This document shows, in pieces, positions 43,959 through 52,708 of a stretch of 64,000 nucleotides of DNA. Where the stretch lies: contig NZ_SEON01000007.1 in NCBI RefSeq assembly GCF_004152845.1, positions 62,001-126,000 on the forward strand, in the 5' to 3' direction. The stretch comes from Sphingobium fuliginis. Its GTDB lineage: Bacteria; Pseudomonadota; Alphaproteobacteria; Sphingomonadales; Sphingomonadaceae. Positions within the stretch are counted from its first letter, which is position 1, and the number at the start of each line of letters is the position of its first letter. The notes under the pieces were generated by a model. That model saw only the letters and a list, made by a program, of their open reading frames with translations. It was not told the DNA's origin and searched no databases. The translations under genes and the position numbers were made by a program.

Positions 43959-44216
43959 GCCGCGACGTTCCCGCCGGCTCGACACTTGCCGTGCAACTTA
44001 TCGATCGTGCCACCAGCGGTGATTGGCGATATGCCGCTCATCAGCCCGTTCCCTCCACTTCCAGCTCCGCCAGCGAAACCCCAGCGAAATTTTCATTACA
44101 CGATTCAGGTAATATTGAAAGTGTTTGCGTTCGGTCAGGATCAACTACGGCTATCCAGACCACACCCCCCAAATGCGAGAGACCGCTTTACGATAATCCC
44201 GATAGATAGGCAGCCA

Positions 44217-45137
44217 TCAGAATGCGAAGGCTTCGGTGATCCGCCGCTCCGCAATCAGGAAGGCGTCGGAGACAAGCCGTAGCGGCCTTATATCCACATC
44301 GCTTTGCCCCGCTGCGATCAACTCCGCGAACCGGGCGTAGAGGCGTGCATATTCCCGGTCCGCCGCAATGCTCTCCGGTTCGCCGGGAAGTTGCAATATG
44401 CTGCCGCCCATGGCGAGGCGCAGGGTGCCGGCGTCGGTATCGACTTCTATGGACCAAATCTGCGGGCCGGTTTCGAGAAAGTCGAATATCGCGTGCACTA
44501 CGGCATCGCCGCAGCGCATCCTGAGGTCGGCGGCGATGGGAGACATGCGTCCTGCCGGCACATCCAGGCTGGCCTGCTCAAGCAGCAGTTCGTGCGGCAG
44601 GATCTCGGTCGCAATCGACAGGGCGTTGATGCCGGGGTCGAATACGCCAAAGCCCCCCGAACCGAGGATCCATTCCTGATCCGGATGCCAGCGGCGGATG
44701 TCTTCGCGCCAGTCGATCCGGACGGCGAGAATGCGTTTATCGGCAAGCCACGCGCGCGCTGGAGCCACACCCGCCGCCTCGCGCGAATGCCAGGTTGCAA
44801 AGAGCGTCACGCCTGCCGCACGCGCGGCCTGCGTCAGTGCCGCGATATGCGAAAGCGTCACCGTCGGCGGCTTTTCCAGCATGACATGCAGCCCGGCTTC
44901 CAGGGCGGTCAGCGCCTGTGCGTAGCGCCCATCCGGCGGCGTGCAGAGTGAAACCGCGTCCAGTCGGCAGGCTCTGATCATATCCTCAATGTCATGATAG
45001 CCGTCGATCCCCTCCACGCGGCCCTGACGACTGGCAGTGGCGGCAAGGCGGAAGCGGCGGTCGGCGGCGATGGCGGGCAGATGCTGGTCCCTGGCGATCT
45101 TGCCGATGCCCACGAGACCCAATCGGACAGGCTCCAC
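44217..45137 (-). CDS. gal: D-galactose 1-dehydrogenase (Gfo/Idh/MocA family)
   Basis: A 306-residue NAD(P)-dependent oxidoreductase: GLVGIGKIARDQHLPAI at the N-terminus, EKP (88-90) with the conserved lysine, and a sheet domain for dimerisation. Its pattern matches the galactose 1-dehydrogenase of pseudomonads, which oxidises galactose to galactonolactone. The GTG at 45137 has GAGGA 6 bases upstream. It lies 61 bases after the GntR gene, in the same direction. Neighbouring dgoK, dgoA, lactonase and dehydratase complete the De Ley-Doudoroff pathway, which supports the substrate. Confidence 0.85.
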   Translation of the reverse strand: MEPVRLGLVGIGKIARDQHLPAIAADRRFRLAATASRQGRVEGIDGYHDIEDMIRACRLDAVSLCTPPDGRYAQALTALEAGLHVMLEKPPTVTLSHIAALTQAARAAGVTLFATWHSREAAGVAPARAWLADKRILAVRIDWREDIRRWHPDQEWILGSGGFGVFDPGINALSIATEILPHELLLEQASLDVPAGRMSPIAADLRMRCGDAVVHAIFDFLETGPQIWSIEVDTDAGTLRLAMGGSILQLPGEPESIAADREYARLYARFAELIAAGQSDVDIRPLRLVSDAFLIAERRITEAFAF

Positions 45138-45198
45138 GGTAAATCCTCTTGTCTGGACAGGATGCAGGCTGAACGCCTGGCCGGCCATTGGCGCTGGT

Positions 45199-45972
45199 CT
45201 AGGGCAACCGATCCTCGATAAGGAGGAGCACATCGCCAATGATCCGCCGCATGGCGATCCGCGCCCCGTCGGGATCGTGCAGGACGATGGCATCGCGCAC
45301 CTTGGCATGCTCGACGACGTCGGCGGTGCGGCCCTTGATACGATTGGTGAAGCGGATCGAGGTGCGCAACGCGGTACTCACCACATCCCGCAACTGGATG
45401 TAGAAGGGGTTTTTCGACGCGCGGAGCACGGCGACGTGAAAAGCGATATCCGCTTCCAGCGGGTCATCCAGCCCGTTTTCCGCCGCCTGCATACGCTGCA
45501 GGCCATCGTCGATGCGCTTGACATCGTCCTCCCCCGCGACTCGCGCGGCCAGGGCGGCCGCCTCCGGCTCCACCGCCACGCGCAGCTCGTTGAACTGGCG
45601 CAGCAGGTTCACCGAAAGCTGGCGTTCCAGCATCCAGCGCAGCACGTCGGTGTCGAACAGATTCCATGAGGAGGTCGGCTGCACGGTCGTGCCCTGGCGC
45701 GGGCGGGCGCTCAGCAGACCCTTGGCGGTGAGCATCTTGACCGCTTCCCGCGTGACGGAGCGGCTGACGCCATGCTGCTTGGCAAGTTCCCCCTCGGTGG
45801 GGAAGACGACATCGTCGAACCGGCCGGTAACGATGGCGCGGCCGATGCTGTCGAGCAGGCCATAGGTCAGATTGCGGCCAAGCTGCGCTGCCGGTTCGTC
45901 CACGATGAGATGAGATGCCTCTGCCAAGACGCTGTCCTTGTCCTTACCCGCTCCGATGCCATGGCAATCCAT
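45199..45972 (-). CDS. GntR/FadR-type regulator (FCD domain)
   Basis: A 257-residue regulator: winged helix with FPTEGELAKQHGVSRSVTRE (around 58-80) and an FCD effector domain (LEADIAFHVAVLRASKN), of the DgoR sort that binds galactonate or its derivatives. Two tandem copies of TTCATATGATAA lie 33-61 bases upstream, so it likely controls itself and galactose dehydrogenase, and perhaps the divergent and distal operons. GGAG is found about 11 bases upstream of the ATG. Confidence 0.92.
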   Translation of the reverse strand: MDCHGIGAGKDKDSVLAEASHLIVDEPAAQLGRNLTYGLLDSIGRAIVTGRFDDVVFPTEGELAKQHGVSRSVTREAVKMLTAKGLLSARPRQGTTVQPTSSWNLFDTDVLRWMLERQLSVNLLRQFNELRVAVEPEAAALAARVAGEDDVKRIDDGLQRMQAAENGLDDPLEADIAFHVAVLRASKNPFYIQLRDVVSTALRTSIRFTNRIKGRTADVVEHAKVRDAIVLHDPDGARIAMRRIIGDVLLLIEDRLP

Positions 45973-46004
45973 GTTAATGCCCGCTCCAGCCCAGGCAAGG
46001 TCCT

Positions 46005-46033
46005 TTCATATGATAAGTCAATTCATATGATAA
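46005..46033. promoter_or_regulatory. Tandem GntR operators
   Basis: TTCATATGATAA occurs at 46005-46016 and again at 46022-46033, a 17-bp period (about 1.6 helix turns), each with the palindromic core TCATATGA. Position just upstream of gntR fits autoregulation. No other exact copy was noticed in the window. Confidence 0.7.
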
Positions 46034-46118
46034 TTCCGACAGGCATTGGACGCCCCTTTGCGCACCTCTATGGGCCGGATCGTGCCGCAGGTGAGCGCGG
46101 CACGAGCACGGCCGCCTC

Positions 46119-47189
46119 TCACCTGCGGTTCGGAAACGCCTTCACCAGCCTATCATATTGCTCCTTGCTGATCTCGACCATGGAGCCGTGGCGCAGTCCG
46201 GCGGGCATCTCGAAGCGGTTCCATTCCGGCACGCCCGAATTGCCCGAGACCTGGAACCAGGGGCCCGTCAGGCGCGGCGCCTTGGACAGGCCATAGCTCG
46301 TTCCCGCATATTGCTCATAGTACATCAGCCAATCCTCGCCGTTCGGCGCGCGGATGACGGTCGGCGCTTCGCGGAAATTGGGGCTGACCGGCGGTCCCGG
46401 CGGCGGATAGGGACCAAGCAGGTCCTTGGCGCAGGAGATGCGCACCGTCTTGCCGGTGGTCCAGTTGTAGCTGGGATAGCGCTCATCCTTCACGATAGCG
46501 CAATAGGCGCTGCCATCGGCCTCCGGCCGGATGAAGGTGTCGATCGTCGCCATGTCCCAGTCGAACAGGCGGCGCGGCGGCTTCGCGAAGCGCTTGAGAT
46601 CGGGCGAGAGGACGTAGAGCGTGCGCTGGCTCGCCCAATAACGCTCCGGGTCTTCGGGAACGCCGGGGACGGTGGCGGTGTGCCACGTCAGCAGGAACTG
46701 TCCCGACGGCTTGTCGAAGAACAGCTTGGGCGCGCCGATCCGCTGCATGGCGTGCGGCAGGCCGGGGATGTTCGACAGGTCGGGACGATAGGTGCCATAG
46801 GGTTTCCAACCGACCAGATCGTCGGAGACCCAGAAGCGGATATAGGGGTCTTCGTCGCTCTTGTTGCCGACCAGATAATAGCGCCCGTCGCCCCCGCGCG
46901 CGATCGAGGCGTGGCCGTGATAATCCTCCGACACCGGCCTGCCGCCGTTGATCTGCTCCCAGTGCAGCCCGTCCCGGCTGACCGAATAATAGAGCACGCC
47001 ATAGCGCTCCTTGGTCATGTGGGCGAAGAGATAGGCCTTGTCCGGATCGACATAGGGCGTCTCAGGCGCGCCGGGCACGACCTCGGCGCGCACCGGTTTC
47101 GACTGGGCTGCGGCGGGAATTTGCATGAATGAAAGCGTGATGGCGGCCGATGCCGCAGCAAGCGCGAAAAGCGATTTGCCCCGAGCCAA
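46119..47189 (-). CDS. Secreted five-bladed beta-propeller glycosidase, GH43-like
   Basis: A 356-residue protein with a signal peptide (to about residue 29, IPAAAQS). It shows the beta-propeller hydrolase pattern: YLFAHMTKERYGVLYYSVSR, DGLHWEQINGG, an Asp/Glu-rich set of blades with FREAPTVIRAPNGEDWLMYY. This resembles GH43 and related clans of exo-acting galactosidases and arabinosidases. Placed upstream of gntR-gal, so release of galactose from a side chain is plausible. Exact family uncertain; catalytic residues not assigned. Confidence 0.75.
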   Translation of the reverse strand: MARGKSLFALAAASAAITLSFMQIPAAAQSKPVRAEVVPGAPETPYVDPDKAYLFAHMTKERYGVLYYSVSRDGLHWEQINGGRPVSEDYHGHASIARGGDGRYYLVGNKSDEDPYIRFWVSDDLVGWKPYGTYRPDLSNIPGLPHAMQRIGAPKLFFDKPSGQFLLTWHTATVPGVPEDPERYWASQRTLYVLSPDLKRFAKPPRRLFDWDMATIDTFIRPEADGSAYCAIVKDERYPSYNWTTGKTVRISCAKDLLGPYPPPGPPVSPNFREAPTVIRAPNGEDWLMYYEQYAGTSYGLSKAPRLTGPWFQVSGNSGVPEWNRFEMPAGLRHGSMVEISKEQYDRLVKAFPNRR

Positions 47190-47358
47190 TTTCCGTCTCC
47201 CTTGATTGTTCGGCGGAAGATAGACCTCTCCATCGAAATATTGTCAAGATTGATATTATAAATATGTGTTTTATGAAGAAGCAGATCGGCAGGCCCGGAT
47301 CACGCGATTCGCGGCCATGCGACCGGCACGTCCGTTGCTGGAAGATTGGGGAGACGAG
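47190..47358. promoter_or_regulatory. Divergent promoter region, symporter/dgo operon
   Basis: An A/T-rich stretch at about 47238-47275 holds TTGATATTATAA, which matches 10 of 12 bases of the GntR operator TTCATATGATAA, and a possible promoter (TTGATA, 16 bases, TATGAA). This suggests that the same GntR protein controls the plus-strand operon. The match is degenerate, so this is tentative. Confidence 0.4.
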
Positions 47359-48939
47359 ATGGGACTGGCGACGATCGACATCAGCGTGGTCGTGATCTAC
47401 GCAATCGGCATATTCGGCCTCGCGCAATGGGTCAGCCGCGACAAGGCGGGGGCCGGGCCGAAAAATTCGACCGACTATTTCCTGGCGTCGAAGAACCTGC
47501 CCTGGTGGGCCATCGGCGCCTCGCTGATCGCGGCGAACATCTCGGCGGAGCAGATCGTCGGCATGTCCGGTTCGGGCTATGCCATCGGCCTCGCCATCGC
47601 TTCCTATGAATGGATGGCGGCGGCGACGCTGCTGATCGTCGGCAAATTCTTCCTGCCGATCTTCCTGCGCAACGAGATCTACACCATGCCGCAATTCCTG
47701 GAACGGCGCTACGGCAACGGCATCCGGACGCTGATGGCGATATTCTGGCTGGTCCTCTACGTCTTCGTGAACCTGACCAGCATCATCTGGCTCGGATCGG
47801 TCGCGGTGATGAAGGTGGCGGGCGTCAACCAGGACGTGGCGCTGGTCGCGCTCGGCGTCTTCGCCTTGCTCTACCAGCTTCGCGGCGGGCTGAAGGCGGT
47901 GGCGCTGACCGACATCGTGCAGGTGACGCTGCTGGTTCTGGGCGGCCTCGTCATCGCCGTGCTGACACTGGGGGAGATCGGCGGGGGCGCAGGCGTCATC
48001 GCCGGTTTCTCGCGCCTGGTCGAACGCGCGCCCGACCATTTCCACATGATCCTCCAGAAAGGCGACCCGCATTATATGGACCTGCCCGGCCTTTCGGTGC
48101 TGGTCGGCGGCATGTGGATCGCGAACCTCAGCTATTGGGGCTTCAACCAATATATCATCCAGCGCGCCCTGGCGGCGAAATCGGTGGACGAGGCGCAGCG
48201 CGGCATGCTGTTCGCGGCCTTCCTGAAGCTCATCATGCCGATCATCATCGTGCTGCCGGGCATCGCCGCCGTCGTCCTGGCGCCCGACCTCGCCAAGCCG
48301 GACGAAGCCTATCCGACGATGATGCGGCTGCTGCCGCCGGGCCTGCTCGGCCTCGTCTTCGCGGCGCTGGTGGCGGCGATCATCGCGTCCACCGCGTCGA
48401 AGATCAATTCGATCGCCACCATCTTCACCCTCGACGTCTGGGCAAAGTTCCGCAGGATGGAGGAACCCGGCGAAAGGCGGGAACGCCATCTGGTGCTGGT
48501 GGGCCGCGTCGCCGCCGCGATCGCGATCCTCATCGCCATCCTCACCGCCCGGCCACTGGTGGGCTCCAGCGAACAGGCGTTCCAGTTCATCCAGGAATTC
48601 ACCGGCTTCTTCACGCCGGGCATCACCGTGATCTTCCTGCTCGGCCTGTTCTGGCGGCGCGCCAACGAGCCGGGCGCGATCACGGCGGCGGTGGCATCGG
48701 TGGCGCTGTCCTGGGGCTTCAAGCTCTGGGCGCCGGGCGTCCCCTTCCTCGACCGCATGGGCCTGGTCTTCCTCGCGGCGCTGGCGCTGGCGGTCGCCGT
48801 CTCCCTCGTCACCCCGGCGCGGCGCGACAAGGACAGCATAGCGACCGGCGACGTGCGCTACGCCACCTCGACCGGGTTCAATGCAGGAGCGATCGCGGTG
48901 ATTCTGGTGCTCTGCGTCCTTTACGCGGTGTTCTGGTGA
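47359..48939 (+). CDS. Sodium/sugar symporter (SSS family, SGLT-like)
   Basis: A 526-residue inner-membrane symporter with about 14 membrane helices. Family motifs: DYFLASKNLPWWAIGASLIAAN, ISAEQIVGMSGSGYAIG, YTMPQFLERRYG, QLRGGLKAVALTDIVQ and AALVAAIIASTASKINSIAT, which contains the sodium-site serines. It most resembles the Vibrio Na+/galactose transporter. The ATG at 47359 has GGGGAG upstream. Its stop overlaps the dgoK start (GTGA), and it leads the catabolic operon, so galactose uptake is the likely role. Confidence 0.93.
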   Translation: MGLATIDISVVVIYAIGIFGLAQWVSRDKAGAGPKNSTDYFLASKNLPWWAIGASLIAANISAEQIVGMSGSGYAIGLAIASYEWMAAATLLIVGKFFLPIFLRNEIYTMPQFLERRYGNGIRTLMAIFWLVLYVFVNLTSIIWLGSVAVMKVAGVNQDVALVALGVFALLYQLRGGLKAVALTDIVQVTLLVLGGLVIAVLTLGEIGGGAGVIAGFSRLVERAPDHFHMILQKGDPHYMDLPGLSVLVGGMWIANLSYWGFNQYIIQRALAAKSVDEAQRGMLFAAFLKLIMPIIIVLPGIAAVVLAPDLAKPDEAYPTMMRLLPPGLLGLVFAALVAAIIASTASKINSIATIFTLDVWAKFRRMEEPGERRERHLVLVGRVAAAIAILIAILTARPLVGSSEQAFQFIQEFTGFFTPGITVIFLLGLFWRRANEPGAITAAVASVALSWGFKLWAPGVPFLDRMGLVFLAALALAVAVSLVTPARRDKDSIATGDVRYATSTGFNAGAIAVILVLCVLYAVFW

Positions 48940-49808
48940 GCGGCGCGGCGTTCATCGCGGTCGATTGGGGCACGACCAACCGCCGCGCCTATCTGATCGA
49001 GGGCGGCGAGGTCGTCGCCACCGAGCGCGACGATATGGGCATCCTCTCGGTTCCGCCGGGCGGCTTTCCCGCCGCCGTGGCGGGGCTGCGCGAGCGCCAT
49101 GGCGGGCTGCCGATGCTACTCGCGGGCATGGTCGGCTCCAACCGGGGATGGCATGATGCAGGCTATGTGCTGGCTCCTGCCTCGCTCGCGGACCTTGCGG
49201 CGCGCCTTGTCTCGCCCGAAGAGGGCGTCGCGATCGTGCCGGGCGTCTGCCGCGACGGCGACGAGCGGCAGGACGTCATGCGCGGCGAGGAAGTGCAGCT
49301 TCTGGGCGCGGTTGCGGCGGGGCTGGCCCCCGGCGACGCGCTGCTGTGCCAGCCGGGCACCCATGCCAAATGGGCGCTCATGAAGGACGGCGCGCTTGCC
49401 GACTTCATCACCGCCATGACCGGCGAGATGTTCGCGCTGCTCAAGGGTCATGCGCTGATCGGCAGCGAAATGACCGGCGAGGTCGAGGCGGATGCGGATT
49501 TCCGCAAGGGCGTCGAAGCCAGCGCCGACCGGGACCTGCTTTCCGCCCTTTTCGGCGTGCGCGCCGCGGCGGTGCTGGGCAGACGCGCGCCCGGCGCGGC
49601 GGCCGCCTATGTCAGCGGCCTGCTGATCGGCAGCGACTGCCGGGCACGGATCACGCTGCCGGGGCAGCAGGTCCATCTGCTGGCTGACGGCCTGCTTGCG
49701 CGACTTTATTCCGCCGCCATCGCCATCGCCGGAGGACAGGCTGTCGTCGTCGACAGCCACGCTTCCTTCGTCGCCGGCATCACCCGCATCTGGGACATCA
49801 AAGCATGA
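48936..49808 (+). CDS. dgoK: 2-dehydro-3-deoxygalactonokinase
   Basis: A 290-residue sugar kinase: FIAVDWGTTNRRAYLIEGG (phosphate-1 motif), LAGMVGSNRGWHDAGYV, PGVCRDGDERQDVMRGEEVQ, QPGTHAKWALMKDG and ITAMTGEMFALLKGHA are all DgoK signatures. It phosphorylates 2-keto-3-deoxygalactonate at C6 with ATP. GTG start overlapping the symporter stop by 4 bases; its end overlaps dgoA by 4. Confidence 0.95.
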   Translation: MSGAAFIAVDWGTTNRRAYLIEGGEVVATERDDMGILSVPPGGFPAAVAGLRERHGGLPMLLAGMVGSNRGWHDAGYVLAPASLADLAARLVSPEEGVAIVPGVCRDGDERQDVMRGEEVQLLGAVAAGLAPGDALLCQPGTHAKWALMKDGALADFITAMTGEMFALLKGHALIGSEMTGEVEADADFRKGVEASADRDLLSALFGVRAAAVLGRRAPGAAAAYVSGLLIGSDCRARITLPGQQVHLLADGLLARLYSAAIAIAGGQAVVVDSHASFVAGITRIWDIKA

Positions 49809-50440
49809 TCGATTTTTCCGACGCCTTCTCGCAACTCCCACTGGTCGCCATCCTGCGCGGCATCCGCCCCGATGAGGTGGAGGCCGCCGCCGACGCGCTG
49901 GTCGAGGCGGGCTTCCGCCTGATAGAGGTTCCGCTCAATTCGCCCGATCCGCTGCTCAGCATCGAAAGGCTGGCGCGCCGCGTCGGGGATGCCGCCATCG
50001 TCGGCGCGGGCACGGTGCTGACCGTCGATCAGGTGGCGCAGGTGCAGGATGCGGGCGGCGCGATGGTGGTTTCGCCCAACACCGACATCGCCGTCATTGC
50101 CGAAACCGCCAAGCGCGGCATGGTCTCGCTGCCCGGCTATTTCACGCCCAGCGAAGCCTTTGCCGCGCTGGCGGCGGGCGCGAGCGGGCTCAAGCTGTTC
50201 CCGGCGGAGGCGGCGACCCCCGCCGTGGTCAAGGCGCAGCGGGCGGTGCTGCCCAAAGAGGTGCCGCTGCTGGTGGTCGGCGGCATCACCCCCACCAATA
50301 TGGAACCCTGGCGTCAGGCAGGCGCGGACGGTTTCGGGCTGGGATCGGCGCTGTACCGCATAGGCGCCACCACGGAAGAGATCGCCGCCAGCGCCCGCGC
50401 CTTCGCGCAAGGCTGGGCCGGACTGGAGGGCCGCTCATGA
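49805..50440 (+). CDS. dgoA: 2-dehydro-3-deoxy-6-phosphogalactonate aldolase
   Basis: A 211-residue class I KDPG-type aldolase: VAILRGIRPDEV, catalytic Glu41 in RLIEVPLNSP, VGAGTVLT and Schiff-base Lys129 in GLKLFPAE, with GGITPTNMEPW. The NSP after the glutamate strand is the DgoA rather than the Eda pattern. It cleaves KDPGal to pyruvate and glyceraldehyde 3-phosphate. Overlaps dgoK and the next gene by 4 bases each. Confidence 0.95.
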   Translation: MIDFSDAFSQLPLVAILRGIRPDEVEAAADALVEAGFRLIEVPLNSPDPLLSIERLARRVGDAAIVGAGTVLTVDQVAQVQDAGGAMVVSPNTDIAVIAETAKRGMVSLPGYFTPSEAFAALAAGASGLKLFPAEAATPAVVKAQRAVLPKEVPLLVVGGITPTNMEPWRQAGADGFGLGSALYRIGATTEEIAASARAFAQGWAGLEGRS

Positions 50441-51474
50441 TCCGCGCCTTCGCTCCCCTGACTCTGGCTCCCCTGACTCTGGCCGCCCTGCTGGCGCTTG
50501 GCGGCTGCGCCACCGCCAGCACGCAGCAGGCCGCCCCGACGCTCGCCAATCCGCTGCTATCGAGCGGGCCTGACCCGTGGATCGTCCATCATGGCGCGAC
50601 CTTCTATTTCCTCGGGACCAAGGGCGACCGCATCGCCATCCGCCAGACCGACGATCTCGCGAAACTGGCCGACGCGCCCGAGCATGTGATCTGGACCCCG
50701 CCCGCCAGCGGCCCCAATGCGATCTCGATCTGGGCGCCGGAACTGCACCGGCTCGACGGCAAATGGTATGTCTATTACACCGCCGCGGAGGCCGGGCATG
50801 ATGACGACGCCCATCGCGGCGTCTTCGTGCTGGAAAATGCCAACGCCGATCCGCTGAAAGGCGAATGGATCGATCGCGGGCGCGTCAACACGCGCATGAC
50901 CGGGCTGGACGGCACGGTGTTCGAGCATGGCGGCAAGCGCTATTTCGTCTATTCGGCCTATGACGGGCCGGACAGCGTGCTCGCCATCGCGCCGATGACC
51001 AATGCATGGACGCTCGGCCCCGGCGAAACGGTGATCGCGCGCCCCGACCAGCCGTTCGAGCGTCAGGGCGGGCGGCAGATATTGGAGGGCCCGGAATTTC
51101 TGCCCGGCCCCAAGGGCGACCTGTTCCTCACCTATTCGGCCAGCGCCTGCTGGTCGGACGATTATGCGCTCGGCCTGCTTCACGCCCGGCCCGGCAGCGA
51201 TCCCATGAACCCGGCAAGCTGGACCAAGGCGCCGCGCCCGGTGCTGGCCAAGGCGCCGCAGAACAATGTCTATGCGACCGGCCATAACGGCTTCTTCACG
51301 ACCGATGGCGGCAGGCAGACATGGATCGTCTATCACGCCAATGACGGGGCGGACCGGAAATGCACCGCCGCCCGCTCCCCCCGCGTGCAGCGCATGGAAT
51401 GGAGCAGGGACGGGATGCCGATCTTCCCTGTGCCCTCGCGCGCGGGCGAGGCTGTGGCAGCCCCAAAGCCGTGA
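50437..51474 (+). CDS. GH43 family glycosidase, lipoprotein
   Basis: A 345-residue protein with a lipobox (LLALGGC, so lipid-anchored) preceded by a small tandem repeat in the signal (LTLAPLTLA). GH43 features: general base in GPDPWIVHHGATFYF, pKa-modulating aspartate in GLDGTVFEHGGKRYFVYS, and acid in ILEGPEFLPGPKGDLFLTYS. These fit alpha-L-arabinofuranosidase/exo-arabinanase groups. ATGA overlap with dgoA puts it in the galactose operon, suggesting arabinose-decorated galactan as substrate. Confidence 0.88.
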   Translation: MIRAFAPLTLAPLTLAALLALGGCATASTQQAAPTLANPLLSSGPDPWIVHHGATFYFLGTKGDRIAIRQTDDLAKLADAPEHVIWTPPASGPNAISIWAPELHRLDGKWYVYYTAAEAGHDDDAHRGVFVLENANADPLKGEWIDRGRVNTRMTGLDGTVFEHGGKRYFVYSAYDGPDSVLAIAPMTNAWTLGPGETVIARPDQPFERQGGRQILEGPEFLPGPKGDLFLTYSASACWSDDYALGLLHARPGSDPMNPASWTKAPRPVLAKAPQNNVYATGHNGFFTTDGGRQTWIVYHANDGADRKCTAARSPRVQRMEWSRDGMPIFPVPSRAGEAVAAPKP

Positions 51475-51499
51475 AGAAGCTGCGGATTCTCCGCCCGGA

Positions 51500-52678
51500 T
51501 CAGTTTGCCGGGCGGAGCGCCGAAAGATCCACCGCATCCCCCATGGCGCGCAGACCCGCGTCATTGGGGTGGAGGTGGTCGCCCGGATCATAGTCGGGCC
51601 GCAGGTCGGCGGGCGAGGCCGGATCGCGCACCGCTGCGTCGAAATCGACGACATCGTCGAAAATCGCCCCGGTCCGGATCGCGGCGTTCACCGCCTGCCG
51701 CGTCCGCTCCTTGGCGGGCGACATATAGCCCGCATGAAGCGCGGGCGTCATGGTCCCGCCGATCACCCTGATCCCCAGCGCATGGGCCCGCGCCACGAAC
51801 TGGCGATAGCCCTGGACGAGCTGGTCGGGCGCCGTCGCCTCCGGACCGCTGTCCTTGCCCGCGCCGATGTCGTTTATGCCCTCCAGGAAGATCACATGGG
51901 TAACGTTGGGCACGCTCGCCACGTCGCGCCAGAAGCGGTCGAGCGCGGACGTCGCCCGGCCCCGGCGCAGCACGCGGTTGCCGCTGATGCCCATGTTGAC
52001 GACGCCGCAGCGCCGGGCAGAGGGCAGCGCCGCCAGACGCTCGGCCAGACGGCCCGGCCAGCCGCGGGTCTGCGGCGAAAGGCCAAGGAAGCCGTCGGTG
52101 ATCGAATCCCCGAAGGCGACCACGGTGCAGGGCGCCCGCTTTGCCCGCACCGACGCGAGCGAGAGATAGGATCGCACCTTGATCGGCGTGAATAGCGGCT
52201 CGGCCCCGGCGGGCGCGAACGCCATCTCCAGCCCCAGATTGGTGCGCGCCGGCCGCGTCGGCGTCGTGAAGGTGACGCTGACGATCACGTCCTGCCCGAC
52301 ACGGAACGGCGCGGCCAGCGGATCGCTGACGACCGTATGTCCTTCGGGCAGCGCGATCCCCGACTGGCCTGAGAAAGTGAGCGGACGGAGCGGATTGGCG
52401 CCGATCTCCGTGCCGGTGGCGGCCGAAGGATCGGCAATGCCGACCGTCGCGATCGCCAGCGGCCTGTCCCCTTCCGCATTGCTGAAACTGAGCTGCAAGG
52501 CGTCGCCGGCCTGCGTCAGCCTTACCCGGTACCGATAGGTGCCGGGCGGCTGTTCGGGCTCGCGGGCATCGCTGTCGGCCGGAGCATAGCCCCATGCCCC
52601 TGCCCACACCGACGCGGCATGGGCGGGAACGGACAGCGCAAGACCGCAGAGAGCGGTCAATAGCGGGACGGTGCGCAT
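51500..52678 (-). CDS. Secreted SGNH/GDSL hydrolase
   Basis: A 392-residue protein with signal peptide (to VPAHA) and an N-terminal beta-sandwich of about 160 residues, then an SGNH domain: block I VAFGDSITDGF, block II GISGNR, block III EGINDIG and block V DHLHPND. Likely a carbohydrate esterase (acetyl or feruloyl) in the periplasm. It is the distal gene of the minus-strand operon starting at the dehydratase, 30 bases after the GH-A hydrolase. It converges with the plus-strand GH43 gene, with 25 bases between stops. Confidence 0.88.
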   Translation of the reverse strand: MRTVPLLTALCGLALSVPAHAASVWAGAWGYAPADSDAREPEQPPGTYRYRVRLTQAGDALQLSFSNAEGDRPLAIATVGIADPSAATGTEIGANPLRPLTFSGQSGIALPEGHTVVSDPLAAPFRVGQDVIVSVTFTTPTRPARTNLGLEMAFAPAGAEPLFTPIKVRSYLSLASVRAKRAPCTVVAFGDSITDGFLGLSPQTRGWPGRLAERLAALPSARRCGVVNMGISGNRVLRRGRATSALDRFWRDVASVPNVTHVIFLEGINDIGAGKDSGPEATAPDQLVQGYRQFVARAHALGIRVIGGTMTPALHAGYMSPAKERTRQAVNAAIRTGAIFDDVVDFDAAVRDPASPADLRPDYDPGDHLHPNDAGLRAMGDAVDLSALRPAN

Positions 52679-52708
52679 GCAGCTCTCTCCTCGAACCGGC
52701 TGACCGGC

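Noticed and set aside
43959-44216. Possible small gene between the Cds1-like and galactose dehydrogenase genes
   Set aside because: Frames of 72-98 codons exist on the plus strand but are Pro/Ser-rich with no ribosome site or motif; treated as spacer.
47062-48489. 475-codon minus-strand frame opposite the sodium/sugar symporter
   Set aside because: Asp/His/Arg/Gln-rich shadow of the membrane-protein gene; no hydrophobic segments of its own.
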